A stretch of DNA of 64,000 nt from Micromonospora craniellae (GCF_014764405.1 NZ_CP061725.1:496001-560000), one strand, 5' to 3'; shown: positions 52,871 to 62,341, numbered from the stretch's first letter. The notes: generated by a model not told the origin, from the letters alone. Translations and numbers: made by a program.

Positions 52871-54031
52871 TCAGTCCGGCCCCACCCACTCCTGGTCGAT
52901 CACCCGCCCGTCGGTCGCCTCGATCGCCGCTGCGTATACCTCCAGAACACGGCGGGCAACCACGGGCCAGTCGAAATTCGCCACCACCCGGTGCCCGCAG
53001 GCGGTCAACTCGGCCCGCTGGGCCGGGTCGTCCAGCAACTCGGCCAGACAGTCGCGCAACGTCACCGCGTCACCGGTGGGGAAGAGCCGCCCGGCCCGCC
53101 CGCCGTCGAGCACCCGGCGGAACGCGTCCAGGTCGCTGGCGACGATCGTGGTGCCGGCGGCCAACGCCTCGGTGAGGATCATGCCGAAGGACTCGCCCCC
53201 GGTGTTCGGCGCCACATAGAGATGCACGCTGCGCAGCATCCGGGCCTTCTCCTCCTCGGAGACCAGCCCGAGGAAGGTCACCCGATCCCGAAGACCAGGC
53301 GGAAACTGGTCGAAAAGGTCGTCCCGGTCCCCCGGGCCGGCGACCAGCAGACGCAGTCCGGGACGCTGCCGGGCCAACTCCACGAAGGCGTCGCGCAGGA
53401 TCGGGAACCCCTTGCGGGGCTCGGTGAAACGGCCCAGGAAGCCCAAGGTCCCGCCGTCGCCCGGCGCGTACTCCCCCGGCCAGCCCGGCAACGGCTCCAC
53501 CCCGGCGAACTTGGCCACCGCCACCCCGTTGGGGATCTCCACCGCACCGCCGTCCAGGTGCTCGACCTGCACCTTGCGGGCCAACGCGCTGACCGCGATC
53601 CGCGCGGTGATCCGTTCCAGCACGATCTGCAGGACGCCCTGGGCGACCGAGAGCACCCGGGAGCGGGTCATCGCGGTGTGGAAGGTGGCCACCACCGGCC
53701 CCCGCGCGGAGAGCACGGCGAGCATGGACAGGCTCAACGTCAACGGCTCGTGCACGTGCAGCACGTCGAAGTCGCCCCGGGTGATCCACCGGCGCACCCG
53801 GGCGGTGGAGACCGGCCCGAACGCGATCCGGGCCACCGAGCCGTTGTACGGCAGCGGCACCGACCGGCCGGCCGGCACCACGTACGGCGGCAGCGGCGAG
53901 TCCTCGTCCGCCGGAGCCAACACGCTCACCTCGTGGCCGAGCCCGATCAGCGCCTCGGCGAGATCCATGACGTGGTTCTGCACTCCGCCCGGCACGTCGA
54001 AGGAGTACGGGGAGACGATGCCAATCCGCAT
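52871..54031 (-). CDS. pimA: Phosphatidylinositol alpha-mannosyltransferase PimA
   Basis: Transfers mannose from GDP-mannose to the 2-position of phosphatidyl-myo-inositol, the first step of PIM and lipomannan synthesis, at the inner face of the membrane. 386 residues, GT-B fold, GT4 family. N-terminal VSPYSFDVPGGVQNHVMDLA carries the glycine-rich acceptor site; the C-terminal half holds GFLGRFTEPRKGF and the E-x7-E nucleotide-sugar motif (GGESFGMILTEALAAGT). Preceded by the acyltransferase gene with 13 bp between and by pgsA, the standard PIM cluster. Confidence 0.95.
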   Translation of the reverse strand: MRIGIVSPYSFDVPGGVQNHVMDLAEALIGLGHEVSVLAPADEDSPLPPYVVPAGRSVPLPYNGSVARIAFGPVSTARVRRWITRGDFDVLHVHEPLTLSLSMLAVLSARGPVVATFHTAMTRSRVLSVAQGVLQIVLERITARIAVSALARKVQVEHLDGGAVEIPNGVAVAKFAGVEPLPGWPGEYAPGDGGTLGFLGRFTEPRKGFPILRDAFVELARQRPGLRLLVAGPGDRDDLFDQFPPGLRDRVTFLGLVSEEEKARMLRSVHLYVAPNTGGESFGMILTEALAAGTTIVASDLDAFRRVLDGGRAGRLFPTGDAVTLRDCLAELLDDPAQRAELTACGHRVVANFDWPVVARRVLEVYAAAIEATDGRVIDQEWVGPD

Positions 54032-54044
54032 TGCGTCCGTCCCC

Positions 54045-54923
54045 TCAGTCCAGCCACATCCGCTGCAACATGTGCCAGTCTTGCGGATGCCGGGCGATGC
54101 CCGACGCGAGACCGTCGGCGATCCTCTGGGTCAGCGTACGGACCCGCTCGCCCAGCGTCCCCTCCGCCGGTCCCGGCACCGGCAGCGGCCCCTCGATCGA
54201 GGCGCACGCCGCATCCGGTTCGTACCACAGCGTCGCCGCGTACAGGGGGGCACCGGTCCGCAGCGCCAGCAGCGCCGGACCGGCCGGCATCCGGGTCCGG
54301 CCGTCGAAGAAGTCCACCTCCACGCCCCGGGCGGACAGGTCCCGGTCGGCCAGCAACGGCACCACCGCCCCGGCGTCGAGCCGGTCGGTCAGCACGTCGA
54401 GGGGCGAACGGGCACCGCCGGTGGTGGGCAGGATCTCCATGCCCAGGCCCTCCCGGAAGGCCACGAACCGCTCGAAGACGCCCTCCGGCTTGAGTCGCTC
54501 GGCGACGGTGGACAGCGGCCAGCCGTTGGCGACCACCCAGGCGCCGGCCATGTCCCAGTTACCGGCGTGCGGCAGCGCCACCACCGCGCCCCGCCCGGCC
54601 GCCACGTCGGCGGCGAGCTTCTCGGTGCCGTCCAGCCGGAAGCCGGCGAGCACCTGCTCCCGGCTCAGCGACGGCAGCCGGAAGGCCTCCATCCAGTAGC
54701 GGGCGTACGACCGCAGGCCCTGCCGGACGAACTCGTCCAACTCCGCGTCGGGCACCTCCGGCCCAACCACCCGGCGCAGGTTGGCGCGCAGCCGGGATGC
54801 TCCCGCGCCCCGGCGGCGGTGGGCCCGGTCCGCCACCGCGTCGAACGCCGCCGCCGCCACCGGCCGGGGCAACACCCGGACCAGCCGCCAGCCGGCGATG
54901 AACCCGAGTTCGGTGAGGTTCAC
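54045..54923 (-). CDS. PIM acyltransferase (PatA-like, lipid A acyltransferase family)
   Basis: Acylates the 6-position of the mannose of PIM1, by homology to mycobacterial PatA. 292 residues. The HxD/HxxxxD-type catalytic site is seen in VALPHAGNWDMAG near residue 125; LPTTGGARSPLDVLTDRLD and VPLLADRDLSARGVEVDFFD follow, with GPALLALRTGAPLYAATLWY. No signal peptide, as expected for a cytosolic-face enzyme. GTG start overlaps pgsA by 4 bases. Position between pgsA and pimA is that of patA in mycobacteria. Confidence 0.93.
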   Translation of the reverse strand: MNLTELGFIAGWRLVRVLPRPVAAAAFDAVADRAHRRRGAGASRLRANLRRVVGPEVPDAELDEFVRQGLRSYARYWMEAFRLPSLSREQVLAGFRLDGTEKLAADVAAGRGAVVALPHAGNWDMAGAWVVANGWPLSTVAERLKPEGVFERFVAFREGLGMEILPTTGGARSPLDVLTDRLDAGAVVPLLADRDLSARGVEVDFFDGRTRMPAGPALLALRTGAPLYAATLWYEPDAACASIEGPLPVPGPAEGTLGERVRTLTQRIADGLASGIARHPQDWHMLQRMWLD

Positions 54924-55531
54924 CTGGATTGGGCCTGCCGGTAGACGTACCGCATTCGCTGGCCGACGGTGAACAGCGACACCGCCGCCAGCAGCCACAG
55001 CGCGATCGGCAGCGCCGCCGGGTGGACCAGGGCGGCGAGCAGGCCGCCGACACCGACGATCAGCAGGCGTTCGGTACGCTCGGCGATGCCGACGTTGCCG
55101 CTCATCCCGAGCCCCTCGGCGCGGGCCTTGACGTACGACACCAGACCGCCGACGGCCAGGCAGATCAGCGCGGCGGCCATGCCCGCACGGTCCCCCTCGC
55201 CGGCCAGATAGAAGGCGACCGCGCCGAAGACCGCGCTGTCGGCGACCCGGTCCATGCTGGAGTCGAGAAACGCCCCGAACTTGGTGGACCCGCCGCTCAT
55301 CCGGGCCATCGTCCCGTCGAGCAGGTCGGTGAGCGCGAAGACCGTCACGATCAGCGCACCGGCGACCAGATGGCCGCGGGCGCCGAAGCCGAGCGCGCCG
55401 ACGAGCACCCCGACGGTGCCCGCGACGGTGACCGCGTTGGGGGACACGCCCGCGCGCAGCAGGCTGCGGGCGATCGGCTCCACGACGCGGGTCATCCCCG
55501 CGCGGGCCGACACTTGGAAGATCTTCGCCAT
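54920..55531 (-). CDS. pgsA: CDP-alcohol phosphatidyltransferase (phosphatidylinositol phosphate synthase, PgsA1)
   Basis: Membrane enzyme of 203 residues. The CDP-alcohol motif DLLDGTMARMSGGSTKFGAF and LDSSMDR matches D-x2-D-G-x2-A-R-x8-G-x3-D-x3-D. Six membrane helices are visible (about 25-55, 62-75, 100-118, 125-145, 155-175, 178-195). In this gene order it makes phosphatidylinositol phosphate from CDP-diacylglycerol and inositol phosphate, feeding PimA. Starts ATG 55531 and heads the PIM cluster; it is divergent from the EF-G-like gene, with 246 bp between starts. Confidence 0.94.
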   Translation of the reverse strand: MAKIFQVSARAGMTRVVEPIARSLLRAGVSPNAVTVAGTVGVLVGALGFGARGHLVAGALIVTVFALTDLLDGTMARMSGGSTKFGAFLDSSMDRVADSAVFGAVAFYLAGEGDRAGMAAALICLAVGGLVSYVKARAEGLGMSGNVGIAERTERLLIVGVGGLLAALVHPAALPIALWLLAAVSLFTVGQRMRYVYRQAQSR

Positions 55532-55777
55532 GGCGGGTCCACGATAACGGTCGGCGTCTGACCGGCGACACCGCCGGTCCGGGTGGCAGGGGTTGTGTCG
55601 CTCCGCCGACGGGTGTGAGATCGAGCCAGTAACGTGACCCGGCTCACCCGACCACCCGTTGACTGCACGGTTCGGAGCGCTCACCCGGAGGATATCGCCG
55701 CAGTACCCGCCCGGGCCGCGTCCCCGTCGCGCGCGGCGGTCGCCACCTACCACCACCGGTTCAGGGAGGTGCGCCCG

Positions 55778-57919
55778 ATGGCGCAGAAGAGTCACGACAA
55801 GGGGGCCGCCGACGGCGTGCCGGCGGTGACCGACCCCGCCAGGATCCGCAACGTGGTGCTCGTCGGGCACTCCGGGGCGGGAAAGACGACGCTGGTCGAG
55901 GCGTTGCTCGCGGCCAGCGGCACGATCGACCGGCCCGGCTCGATCGCCGACGGCAACACCGTCTGCGACCACGACCCGGCCGCCGTACGCCAGCAGCGCT
56001 CGGTGGCGCTGTCCTGCGCGCCGCTGCACCACGACGGGATCAAGGTCAACCTGCTGGACACGCCCGGCTATGCCGACTTCGTCGGCGAGTTGCGGGCCGG
56101 CCTGCGGGCCGCCGACGCCGCCCTGTTCGTGGTCTCCGCCGTCGACGGCATGGACGCCGCCACCGCCGCGCTCTGGGAGGAGTGCGCCGCCGTCGACATG
56201 CCCCGGGCGGTCGCCGTCGCCCGGCTGGACCACCCGCGCGCCGACTTCGACGAGGCGGTGGCACTGTGCCAGCGCGTCTTCGGCGACAACGTGATCCCGC
56301 TCCACCTGCCGATGTTGGGCGACGACGGCGAGTCCACCGTCGGCCTGCTCGGGCTGATCACCCGTCGGGTCTTCGACTACACCGACGGCCTGCCCGCGCA
56401 GGCACGCGAACCCGACCCGGAGCACCTGCCGGCGATCGTCGAGTCCCGCAACGAGCTGATCGAGGGGATCATCGCGGAGAGCGAGGACGAGACCCTGATG
56501 GACCGCTACCTCGGCGGCGAGGAGATCGACTCCGCCCTGCTGGTCGAGGACCTGGAGAAGGCCGTCGCCCGCGGCCACTTCTACCCCGTGGTGCCGGTGT
56601 GCGCAGCGACCGGTGTCGGGCTGGACGTGCTGCTGGAGGTGCTCACCGCCGGATTCCCGTCCCCGCCCGAACACGACCTGCCACCGGTCACCGGCGTCGA
56701 CGGGTCGCCCCGCCCGCCGCTGACCTGCGACCCGGACGGTCCGCTGGTCGCCGAGGTGGTCAAGACGACCGTGGACCGGCACGTCGGGCGGGTCTGCGTG
56801 GTACGCGTCTTCTCCGGCACGCTGCGTCCGGACCGTACGGTGCACATCGCCGGACACGGCCTGGCCGAACGCGGCCACCCGGACCACGACGCCGACGAAC
56901 GCGTCGCCCACCTCTACCGCCCGCTGGGCGCCACGCTGCGCGAGGTCGGCGTCGCGGTGGCCGGCGACATCTGCGCGATCACCAAGTCCGGCAGCGCGGA
57001 GACCGGCGACACCATCTCCGCCAAGGACGACCCGCTGCTGGTCGCCCCGTGGGAGATGCCCGAGCCGCTGCTGCCGGTGGCCGTGGTGGCGAAGACCCGC
57101 TCCGACGAGGACGCGTTGGCCCGCAACCTGGCCCGGCTGGTGGCCGGCGACCCGACGATGCGGCTGGAGCGCAACGCGGAGACCCACCAGTTGGTGCTCT
57201 GGTGCATGGGCGAGGCACACGCCGACGTGGTCCTGGACCGGCTGCGCGCCGGTGGCGTCGAGCTGGACACCGAACCGGTGCGGGTGCCGATGCGGGAGAC
57301 GCTGACCGCACCGGCCCGTGGACACGGCCGGCACGTCAAGCAGTCCGGCGGGCACGGACAGTACGCGGTCTGCGACATCGAGGTGGAACCGCTGCCGCGC
57401 GGCGCCGGTTTCGAGTTCGTCGCCCGGGTGGTCGGCGGTGCCGTACCGCACAACTACATCCCGTCGGTGGAGAAGGGCGTACGCGCCCAGATGGAACGCG
57501 GGCTGGTCGCCGGTCACCCGGTGGTGGACCTGCGGGTGACCCTGGTCGACGGCAAGGCGCACAGCGTCGACTCCTCCGACGCGGCGTTCCAGACCGCCGG
57601 GGCGCTGGCCCTGCGCGACGCCGCCGAGCGGGGTGGACCGGTCCTGCTGGAGCCGATCGACGAGGTCACGGTACGGGTACCCGACGGCAGCGTAGGCGCG
57701 GTGATGGGTGACCTGTCCGGCCGGCGCGGCCGGGTGCTCGGCACCGAACCCGACCCGGACGCCGAGGGCCGCACCCTGGTCCGCGCCGAGGTGCCCGCCA
57801 CCGGACTGCTCCGCTACGCGGTGGAACTGCGCGCGATGACCGCCGGCGCCGGCACCTTCCGCCGCCACTTCCTCCGCTACGACCCCCACCCCACCGACCA
57901 CCGCCACCCCATCCCCTGA
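55778..57919 (+). CDS. Elongation factor G-like GTPase (EF-G2/FusA2 type)
   Basis: 713 residues with the five-domain EF-G layout. G1 loop GHSGAGKTT at 30-38. Switch II reads DTPGYADF (94-101), with Tyr in place of the catalytic His of DTPGH, and the G4 motif is degenerate (ARLD at 148-151 for NKxD). Domains IV/V are present (GHGRHVKQSGGHGQYAVCDI, GGAVPHNYIPSVEKGV). This matches the actinobacterial EF-G-like group such as mycobacterial FusA2, not canonical EF-G; slow or no ribosome-stimulated GTP hydrolysis is expected. ATG 55778 has GGGAGG upstream. Function unknown. Confidence 0.93.
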   Translation: MAQKSHDKGAADGVPAVTDPARIRNVVLVGHSGAGKTTLVEALLAASGTIDRPGSIADGNTVCDHDPAAVRQQRSVALSCAPLHHDGIKVNLLDTPGYADFVGELRAGLRAADAALFVVSAVDGMDAATAALWEECAAVDMPRAVAVARLDHPRADFDEAVALCQRVFGDNVIPLHLPMLGDDGESTVGLLGLITRRVFDYTDGLPAQAREPDPEHLPAIVESRNELIEGIIAESEDETLMDRYLGGEEIDSALLVEDLEKAVARGHFYPVVPVCAATGVGLDVLLEVLTAGFPSPPEHDLPPVTGVDGSPRPPLTCDPDGPLVAEVVKTTVDRHVGRVCVVRVFSGTLRPDRTVHIAGHGLAERGHPDHDADERVAHLYRPLGATLREVGVAVAGDICAITKSGSAETGDTISAKDDPLLVAPWEMPEPLLPVAVVAKTRSDEDALARNLARLVAGDPTMRLERNAETHQLVLWCMGEAHADVVLDRLRAGGVELDTEPVRVPMRETLTAPARGHGRHVKQSGGHGQYAVCDIEVEPLPRGAGFEFVARVVGGAVPHNYIPSVEKGVRAQMERGLVAGHPVVDLRVTLVDGKAHSVDSSDAAFQTAGALALRDAAERGGPVLLEPIDEVTVRVPDGSVGAVMGDLSGRRGRVLGTEPDPDAEGRTLVRAEVPATGLLRYAVELRAMTAGAGTFRRHFLRYDPHPTDHRHPIP

Positions 57920-57993
57920 TAGCCACCCCCGTCCCCGCCGCCCTACCCTCACCCCCCACCGCCCTGCGCTAGCCCGCCGCCACCTCTCTTCGT

Positions 57994-58064
57994 CGATCAT
58001 GGACTTGTGGTCGACCATTTGCCACCGTTAGACCCCTTTTGTGTGCGCCACGACTCCATGATCG
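57994..58064. repeat. Family-B inverted repeat between EF-G-like and reductase genes
   Basis: Arms CGATCATGGACTTGTGG (57994-58010) and complement with two mismatches (58048-58064), with a loop of 37 bases. Same arm type as 29451-29520. Lies between convergent genes, so it may terminate both. Confidence 0.8.
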
Positions 58065-58097
58065 GCGTGGGTGTGGGGTGCGGGGTGTGGGGGCGGG

Positions 58098-59156
58098 TTA
58101 GGGGCGGGCGGTGGGGAGCATGGGGCTGGGCCAGTAGGGGCGGTCGACCTCGCGGAGAGCGGCCGAGCGTAGGGCGGCGAGTCGGCGTTCGACCTCGGCG
58201 AAGTGGTCCGGGCGCAGCGGGCCGAGAGCCAGGGCGGCGGCGTTCTCCTCGACCTGGGCCACGGTGCGGCACCCCGGGATCGGGATGGTGCGGTCGCTGC
58301 GGGCCCAGATCCAGCCCAGCGCGCCCTGCGCCAGGGTGCGCCCGTCGGCGGTCAGCGCCGCCCGCACGGCGTACACCCGGCGCAGCCACTCCGGCGCGGG
58401 CCGCCCGCCCCGGAACCACTCCAGCCACCCCGAGGTCATGCCCCGGACGTCGTCGTGCGGCAGCGTCGAGCAGTGGTGGTACTTGCCGGTGAGCAGACCC
58501 ATGCCCAGCGGCCCCCGGTTGACGCTGGCCAGGTCGTACTTGTCGCAGACGGCGAGCAGGTCGGGGGCGTCCCGGAGCACCGACAGGCTGTGCTGCACGA
58601 CGGTGGCGTGCCGGACGCCCTGGCCGAGCGCCACGGCCCGGTCGACCCGGTCGGTGCTCCAGCCGTACGCGCGAATCAGCCCGTCGGCGACCAGGTCCTC
58701 CAGGACGTCGATCAACACCTGCGCCCGGGCCACCGGCAGGTCGGCCAGGTGCAGCTGGTACAGGTCGATCCGGTCGGTGCCGAGGCGACGCAGCGAGTCC
58801 CGTACCGCCCGGTGCAGGTACGCCGGGGACGCGTCCCGGCCGGTGGCCTGCCGGGCCCGCTCGTCGAACGTGTAGCCCCACTTGGTGGCGATCACCGCTT
58901 CGTCGCGCCGGCCGGCGAGGGCCCGGCCGAGGAGCCGTTCACCGTGCCCGGCGCCGTACGAGTCGGCGGTGTCGAAGAGGGTCACGCCGAGATCGAGAGC
59001 CCGGCGGACCGCCCGGACGGACTCCTCGTCGTCGACCGCTCCCCACCCCAGCGGGGTGTGCCCCTCCGACCAGGGGCCGGCGATCGCCCAGCAGCCCATG
59101 CCGAGGGCACTGACCTCGATCCCGCTGCGCCCGAGCGCCCGCGTCGACTCCGCCAC
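58098..59156 (-). CDS. Aldo/keto reductase
   Basis: 352 residues, TIM barrel. N-terminal GRSGIEVSALGMGCWAIAGP, catalytic Tyr in FDTADSYGAGHGE, Lys in VIATKWGY and His in LYQLHLAD. The C-terminal part has IPIPGCRTVAQVEEN, the NADPH-binding loop of AKRs. Close to the oxidoreductase-type AKR12/13 group; substrate unknown. GTG 59156 is used; an in-frame ATG at 59210 is possible. Convergent with the EF-G-like gene. Confidence 0.9.
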   Translation of the reverse strand: MAESTRALGRSGIEVSALGMGCWAIAGPWSEGHTPLGWGAVDDEESVRAVRRALDLGVTLFDTADSYGAGHGERLLGRALAGRRDEAVIATKWGYTFDERARQATGRDASPAYLHRAVRDSLRRLGTDRIDLYQLHLADLPVARAQVLIDVLEDLVADGLIRAYGWSTDRVDRAVALGQGVRHATVVQHSLSVLRDAPDLLAVCDKYDLASVNRGPLGMGLLTGKYHHCSTLPHDDVRGMTSGWLEWFRGGRPAPEWLRRVYAVRAALTADGRTLAQGALGWIWARSDRTIPIPGCRTVAQVEENAAALALGPLRPDHFAEVERRLAALRSAALREVDRPYWPSPMLPTARP

Positions 59157-59477
59157 CGGCGCATCGTGCCATCTTCCGGACACGGTTTGACAGACATCCA
59201 GCACGATCATCCGTACGGGGGACCGTCGCCCACGGATCACCCCGGATCGACCCGGATCCGCCCCGTTTTCCACCCCACCCGGACGACCTGCGGATCGCCC
59301 CGGAATCCCCTCCCCCGCCGACCGCCTTTGCTCTGCTCACCGATACGCATCGACTTCAGCGCGTGACTGTCGCGCGGGGTGAAGCAGAGCAAAGGGGCCC
59401 AGCGATGGTCGGCGCGGACCCGACGCCCCACGGCGGGCGCGACGGAGCCCGGGGGCAGGGCGAGCGGCGCGGGTGGG
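59157..59477. other. Intergenic region between the reductase and HIT genes, with a repeat
   Basis: About 320 bp upstream of the aldo/keto reductase and downstream of the HIT gene. It contains an imperfect inverted repeat with arms 59325-59341 (CCTTTGCTCTGCTCACC) and 59378-59395, differing by one base deletion. No gene is seen. Confidence 0.65.
59325..59395. repeat. Family-D inverted repeat (CTTTGCTCTGC type)
   Basis: 17- and 18-base arms (59325-59341 and 59378-59395) complementary except for one missing base, with a 36-base loop. Resembles REP-type intergenic units; only one copy in the window. Confidence 0.7.
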
Positions 59478-60026
59478 TCAGGTCGGCCAGGCGCGCACGA
59501 GCAGATCACGGGTGTCGCCGAGCAGTTGCGGCAACACCTTGGTACGCCCGATCACCGGCATGAAGTTGGCGTCACCACCCCACCGGGGCACCACGTGTTG
59601 GTGCAGGTGCGCGGCGATGCCGGCGCCCGCCACCCCGCCCTGGTTCATGCCCAGGTTGAAGCCGTGCGCGTTGCTGACCTTGCGGATCACCCGCATGGCG
59701 GCCTGGGTGAACGACGCAAGCTCGACCGTCTCGGGCCCGTCCAGGTCGGTGTAGTCGGCCACGTGCCGGTACGGGCAGACCAGCAGGTGCCCCGGGTTGT
59801 ACGGGTACAGGTTGAGCACCACGAAGACGTGCTCGCCCCGCGTTACGACCAGGCTCTCCTCCGCCGGGCGGGCCGGGGCCAGGCAGAACGGGCAGCCGGA
59901 GGGTTGCTCGTAGCCGCCCTCGGGTCGGTCCTCGCCAGAGATGTAGGTCATCCGGTGGGGCGTCCAGAGCCGGTCCAGCCCGTCGGCCATGTCCCTGTCG
60001 ATATGCTCGTCCGCTCCCCCAGTCAC
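59478..60026 (-). CDS. HIT-domain protein (Ap4A phosphorylase-like)
   Basis: 182 residues. The histidine triad is HLHQHVVPR with the usual His-x-His-x-His; CPFC near the start is the paired cysteine of this subgroup. NLYPYNPGHLLVCPYRHV and NQGGVAGAGIAAH are conserved family blocks. Mycobacterial homologues at the same position phosphorolyse diadenosine tetraphosphate. The start used is GTG 60026 (VTGGADEHIDRDMADGLDRL). Lies between thrS and pgsA in the backbone order. Confidence 0.92.
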   Translation of the reverse strand: MTGGADEHIDRDMADGLDRLWTPHRMTYISGEDRPEGGYEQPSGCPFCLAPARPAEESLVVTRGEHVFVVLNLYPYNPGHLLVCPYRHVADYTDLDGPETVELASFTQAAMRVIRKVSNAHGFNLGMNQGGVAGAGIAAHLHQHVVPRWGGDANFMPVIGRTKVLPQLLGDTRDLLVRAWPT

Positions 60027-60088
60027 ACCGGCGATCCTACGGCCCCGCCGCGCGGGTGCCGAGCCTCGGCCCGACACCCGGCGTGAGT

Positions 60089-60142
60089 GTTAGGAAGGGT
60101 CCCCTGCTCTACCTCAGGCGTTAATAAGGTGCCCTTCCTTAC
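60089..60142 (+). repeat. Family-A palindromic repeat, copy 6
   Basis: GTTAGGAAGGGTCCCCTGC...AAGGTGCCCTTCCTTACAC with centre CTCAGGCGTTAA, slightly degenerate in the right arm. The TTA at 60139-60141 inside it is the thrS stop codon (TAA). Confidence 0.85.
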
Positions 60143-62142
60143 ACCTGGGCGGAGGGGCCGACGTTGGTGCGGGTGCGGACGACGTCGAGCACGTGGGTGA
60201 CGGCCTCGGCGAGCGGCACGCCGTTGCGCTGCGAGCCGTCGCGGTAGCGGAACGAGACGGTCCCGGCGGCCACGTCGTCGTCCCCGGCGATCACCATGAA
60301 CGGGATCTTCTGCTGCTGCGCGGTGCGGATCTTCTTCTGCATCCGGTCGTCACCGGCGTCCACCTGGGCGCGGACGCCCTCGGCGCGCAGCGCGGCGACG
60401 AAGCCGTGCAGGTAGTCGGCGTGGTCCTCGCGGATCGGGATGCCGACCACCTGCACCGGGGCCAGCCAGGCCGGGAACGCCCCGGCGTAGTGCTCGGTGA
60501 GCACGCCGAAGAACCGCTCGATCGAGCCGAACAGCGCCCGGTGGATCATGACCGGCCGCTGCCGGGTGCCGTCAGCCGCCTGGTACTCCAGCCCGAAGCG
60601 CTCCGGCAGGTTGAAGTCGACCTGGATGGTGGACATCTGCCAGGTCCGGCCGATGGCGTCCTTGGCCTGCACGGAGATCTTCGGGCCGTAGAAGGCAGCG
60701 CCGCCCGGGTCGGGCACCAGGTCCAGGCCGGACTCCTCGGCCGCCGACCGCAGCGCCTCGGTGGCCCGCTCCCAGTTCTCGTCGGTGCCGACCGACTTCT
60801 CCGGGTTGCGGGTGGACAGCTCCAGATAGAAGTCGTCCAGGCCGTAGTCACGCAGCAGTTCGAGCACGAAGGCGAGCAGGGACTTCAGCTCCCCGGCCAT
60901 CTGCTCCTCGGAGCAGAAGATGTGCGCGTCGTCCTGGGTCATGCCGCGCACCCGGGTCAGGCCGTGCACCACACCGGACTTCTCGTACCGGTAGACCGTG
61001 CCGAACTCGAACATCCGCAGCGGCAGCTCCCGGTAGGAGCGACCACGGGAGCGGAAGATCAGGTCGTGCATCGGGCAGTTCATCGGCTTGAGGTAGTAGC
61101 TCGCGCCCTCCACCTCCATGGGCGGGAACATGCCGTCGGCGTACCAGTCGAGGTGCCCGGAGACCTCGTAGAGGTGGCCCTTGGTGATGTGCGGGGTGTT
61201 GACGAACTCGTACCCGGCCTGCTCGTGCTTGAGCCGCGAGTAGTTCTCCATCTCGCGGCGGATGACGCCGCCCTTGGGGTGGAAGACCGCCAGGCCGGAG
61301 CCGAGCTCGTCGGGGAAGCTGAACAGGTCGAGGTCCGCGCCGAGCTTGCGGTGGTCGCGCCGGGCCGCCTCCTCCAGCAGCTTCAGGTACGCCTTGAGCG
61401 CGTCCCGGTTCGGCCAGGCGGTGCCGTACACCCGTTGGAGCTGCGGGTTGCGCTCGCTGCCCCGCCAGTACGCGGCGGCCGAGCGCATCAGCTTGAACGC
61501 GCCGATCAGCCGGGTGTTGGGCAGGTGCGGGCCCCGGCACAGGTCGGACCAGCAGACCTTGTCGGAGTCGGCGGCGAGGTTGTCGTAGATGGTCAGCTCG
61601 CCTCCGCCGACCTCCATCACCTCGGAGGAGTCCAGCCCCTCGCCCTTGACGTCGATGAGTTCCAGCTTGAACGGCTCGGCAGCCAGCTCCGCCTTGGCCT
61701 CGTCGAGGCTGTCGAAGCGCCGCCGCCGGAACCGCTGCCCGGACTTGACGATTTCCTGCATCCGCTTCTCGACCTTGGCGAGGTCGTCCGGCTGGAACGG
61801 CTTGTCGACGGCGAAGTCGTAGTAGAAGCCGTTCTCGATTGGCGGGCCGATGCCGAGCCGGGCCTCGGGGAAGACGTCCTGCACCGCCTGGGCCAGCACG
61901 TGCGCGGTCGAGTGCCGCAGCACGTCGAGCCCGTCCGGCGAGTCCAGCGCGACCGGCGCGACGGTGGTCTCCTCGGCCGGACGCCAGTCCAGGTCGCGCA
62001 GGGCGCCCTGCGGGTCGCGGACCACCACGATCGCTTTCGGGCCGTTGATGGGCAGCCCGGCCGCCGCAACCGCGTCGGCCGCCGTCGTCCCGGCGGCGAC
62101 GACGACGGGGTCGGCCACGGCGGGGGTACGGGGTGCGGACAC
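60139..62142 (-). CDS. thrS: Threonyl-tRNA synthetase
   Basis: Charges tRNA-Thr and edits Ser-tRNA-Thr. 667 residues. N-terminal TGS-like domain (about 1-75), editing domain with HSTAHVLAQAV near 92 and a conserved CRGPHLPNT, catalytic core with motif 1 (FVNTPHITK), zinc-ligand Cys/His in MNCPMHDL, motif 2 (FGTVYRYEKSGVVHGLTRVR) and motif 3 (IHRALFGSIERFFGVL), then an anticodon domain. GTG start. The stop codon is supplied by palindromic repeat copy 6. Backbone order thrS-HIT-pgsA is as in mycobacteria. Confidence 0.97.
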   Translation of the reverse strand: MSAPRTPAVADPVVVAAGTTAADAVAAAGLPINGPKAIVVVRDPQGALRDLDWRPAEETTVAPVALDSPDGLDVLRHSTAHVLAQAVQDVFPEARLGIGPPIENGFYYDFAVDKPFQPDDLAKVEKRMQEIVKSGQRFRRRRFDSLDEAKAELAAEPFKLELIDVKGEGLDSSEVMEVGGGELTIYDNLAADSDKVCWSDLCRGPHLPNTRLIGAFKLMRSAAAYWRGSERNPQLQRVYGTAWPNRDALKAYLKLLEEAARRDHRKLGADLDLFSFPDELGSGLAVFHPKGGVIRREMENYSRLKHEQAGYEFVNTPHITKGHLYEVSGHLDWYADGMFPPMEVEGASYYLKPMNCPMHDLIFRSRGRSYRELPLRMFEFGTVYRYEKSGVVHGLTRVRGMTQDDAHIFCSEEQMAGELKSLLAFVLELLRDYGLDDFYLELSTRNPEKSVGTDENWERATEALRSAAEESGLDLVPDPGGAAFYGPKISVQAKDAIGRTWQMSTIQVDFNLPERFGLEYQAADGTRQRPVMIHRALFGSIERFFGVLTEHYAGAFPAWLAPVQVVGIPIREDHADYLHGFVAALRAEGVRAQVDAGDDRMQKKIRTAQQQKIPFMVIAGDDDVAAGTVSFRYRDGSQRNGVPLAEAVTHVLDVVRTRTNVGPSAQV

Positions 62143-62341
62143 GGGTGAACTCCTCGCAGCAGATGTGACGGAAGGTGCCGGTGACGGCTCACCGCGATGC
62201 TATCGGTCGGCTCGGCGGCCACCGTCCCCGACACCGTAGGGGACGAATCCGGCCACCGTTGAACCTTTTCGGCCCGGAATCCGAACTACCGGGTGTGGCC
62301 GGAGCCGGTTCCGGCCGCGTCGACACGGATGGGGAGCCAGC

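Noticed and set aside
54920..58018. 1032-codon minus-strand frame opposite the EF-G-like gene, running into pgsA
   Set aside because: Only its last 203 codons (pgsA) are real; the rest is antisense to a well-supported GTPase.
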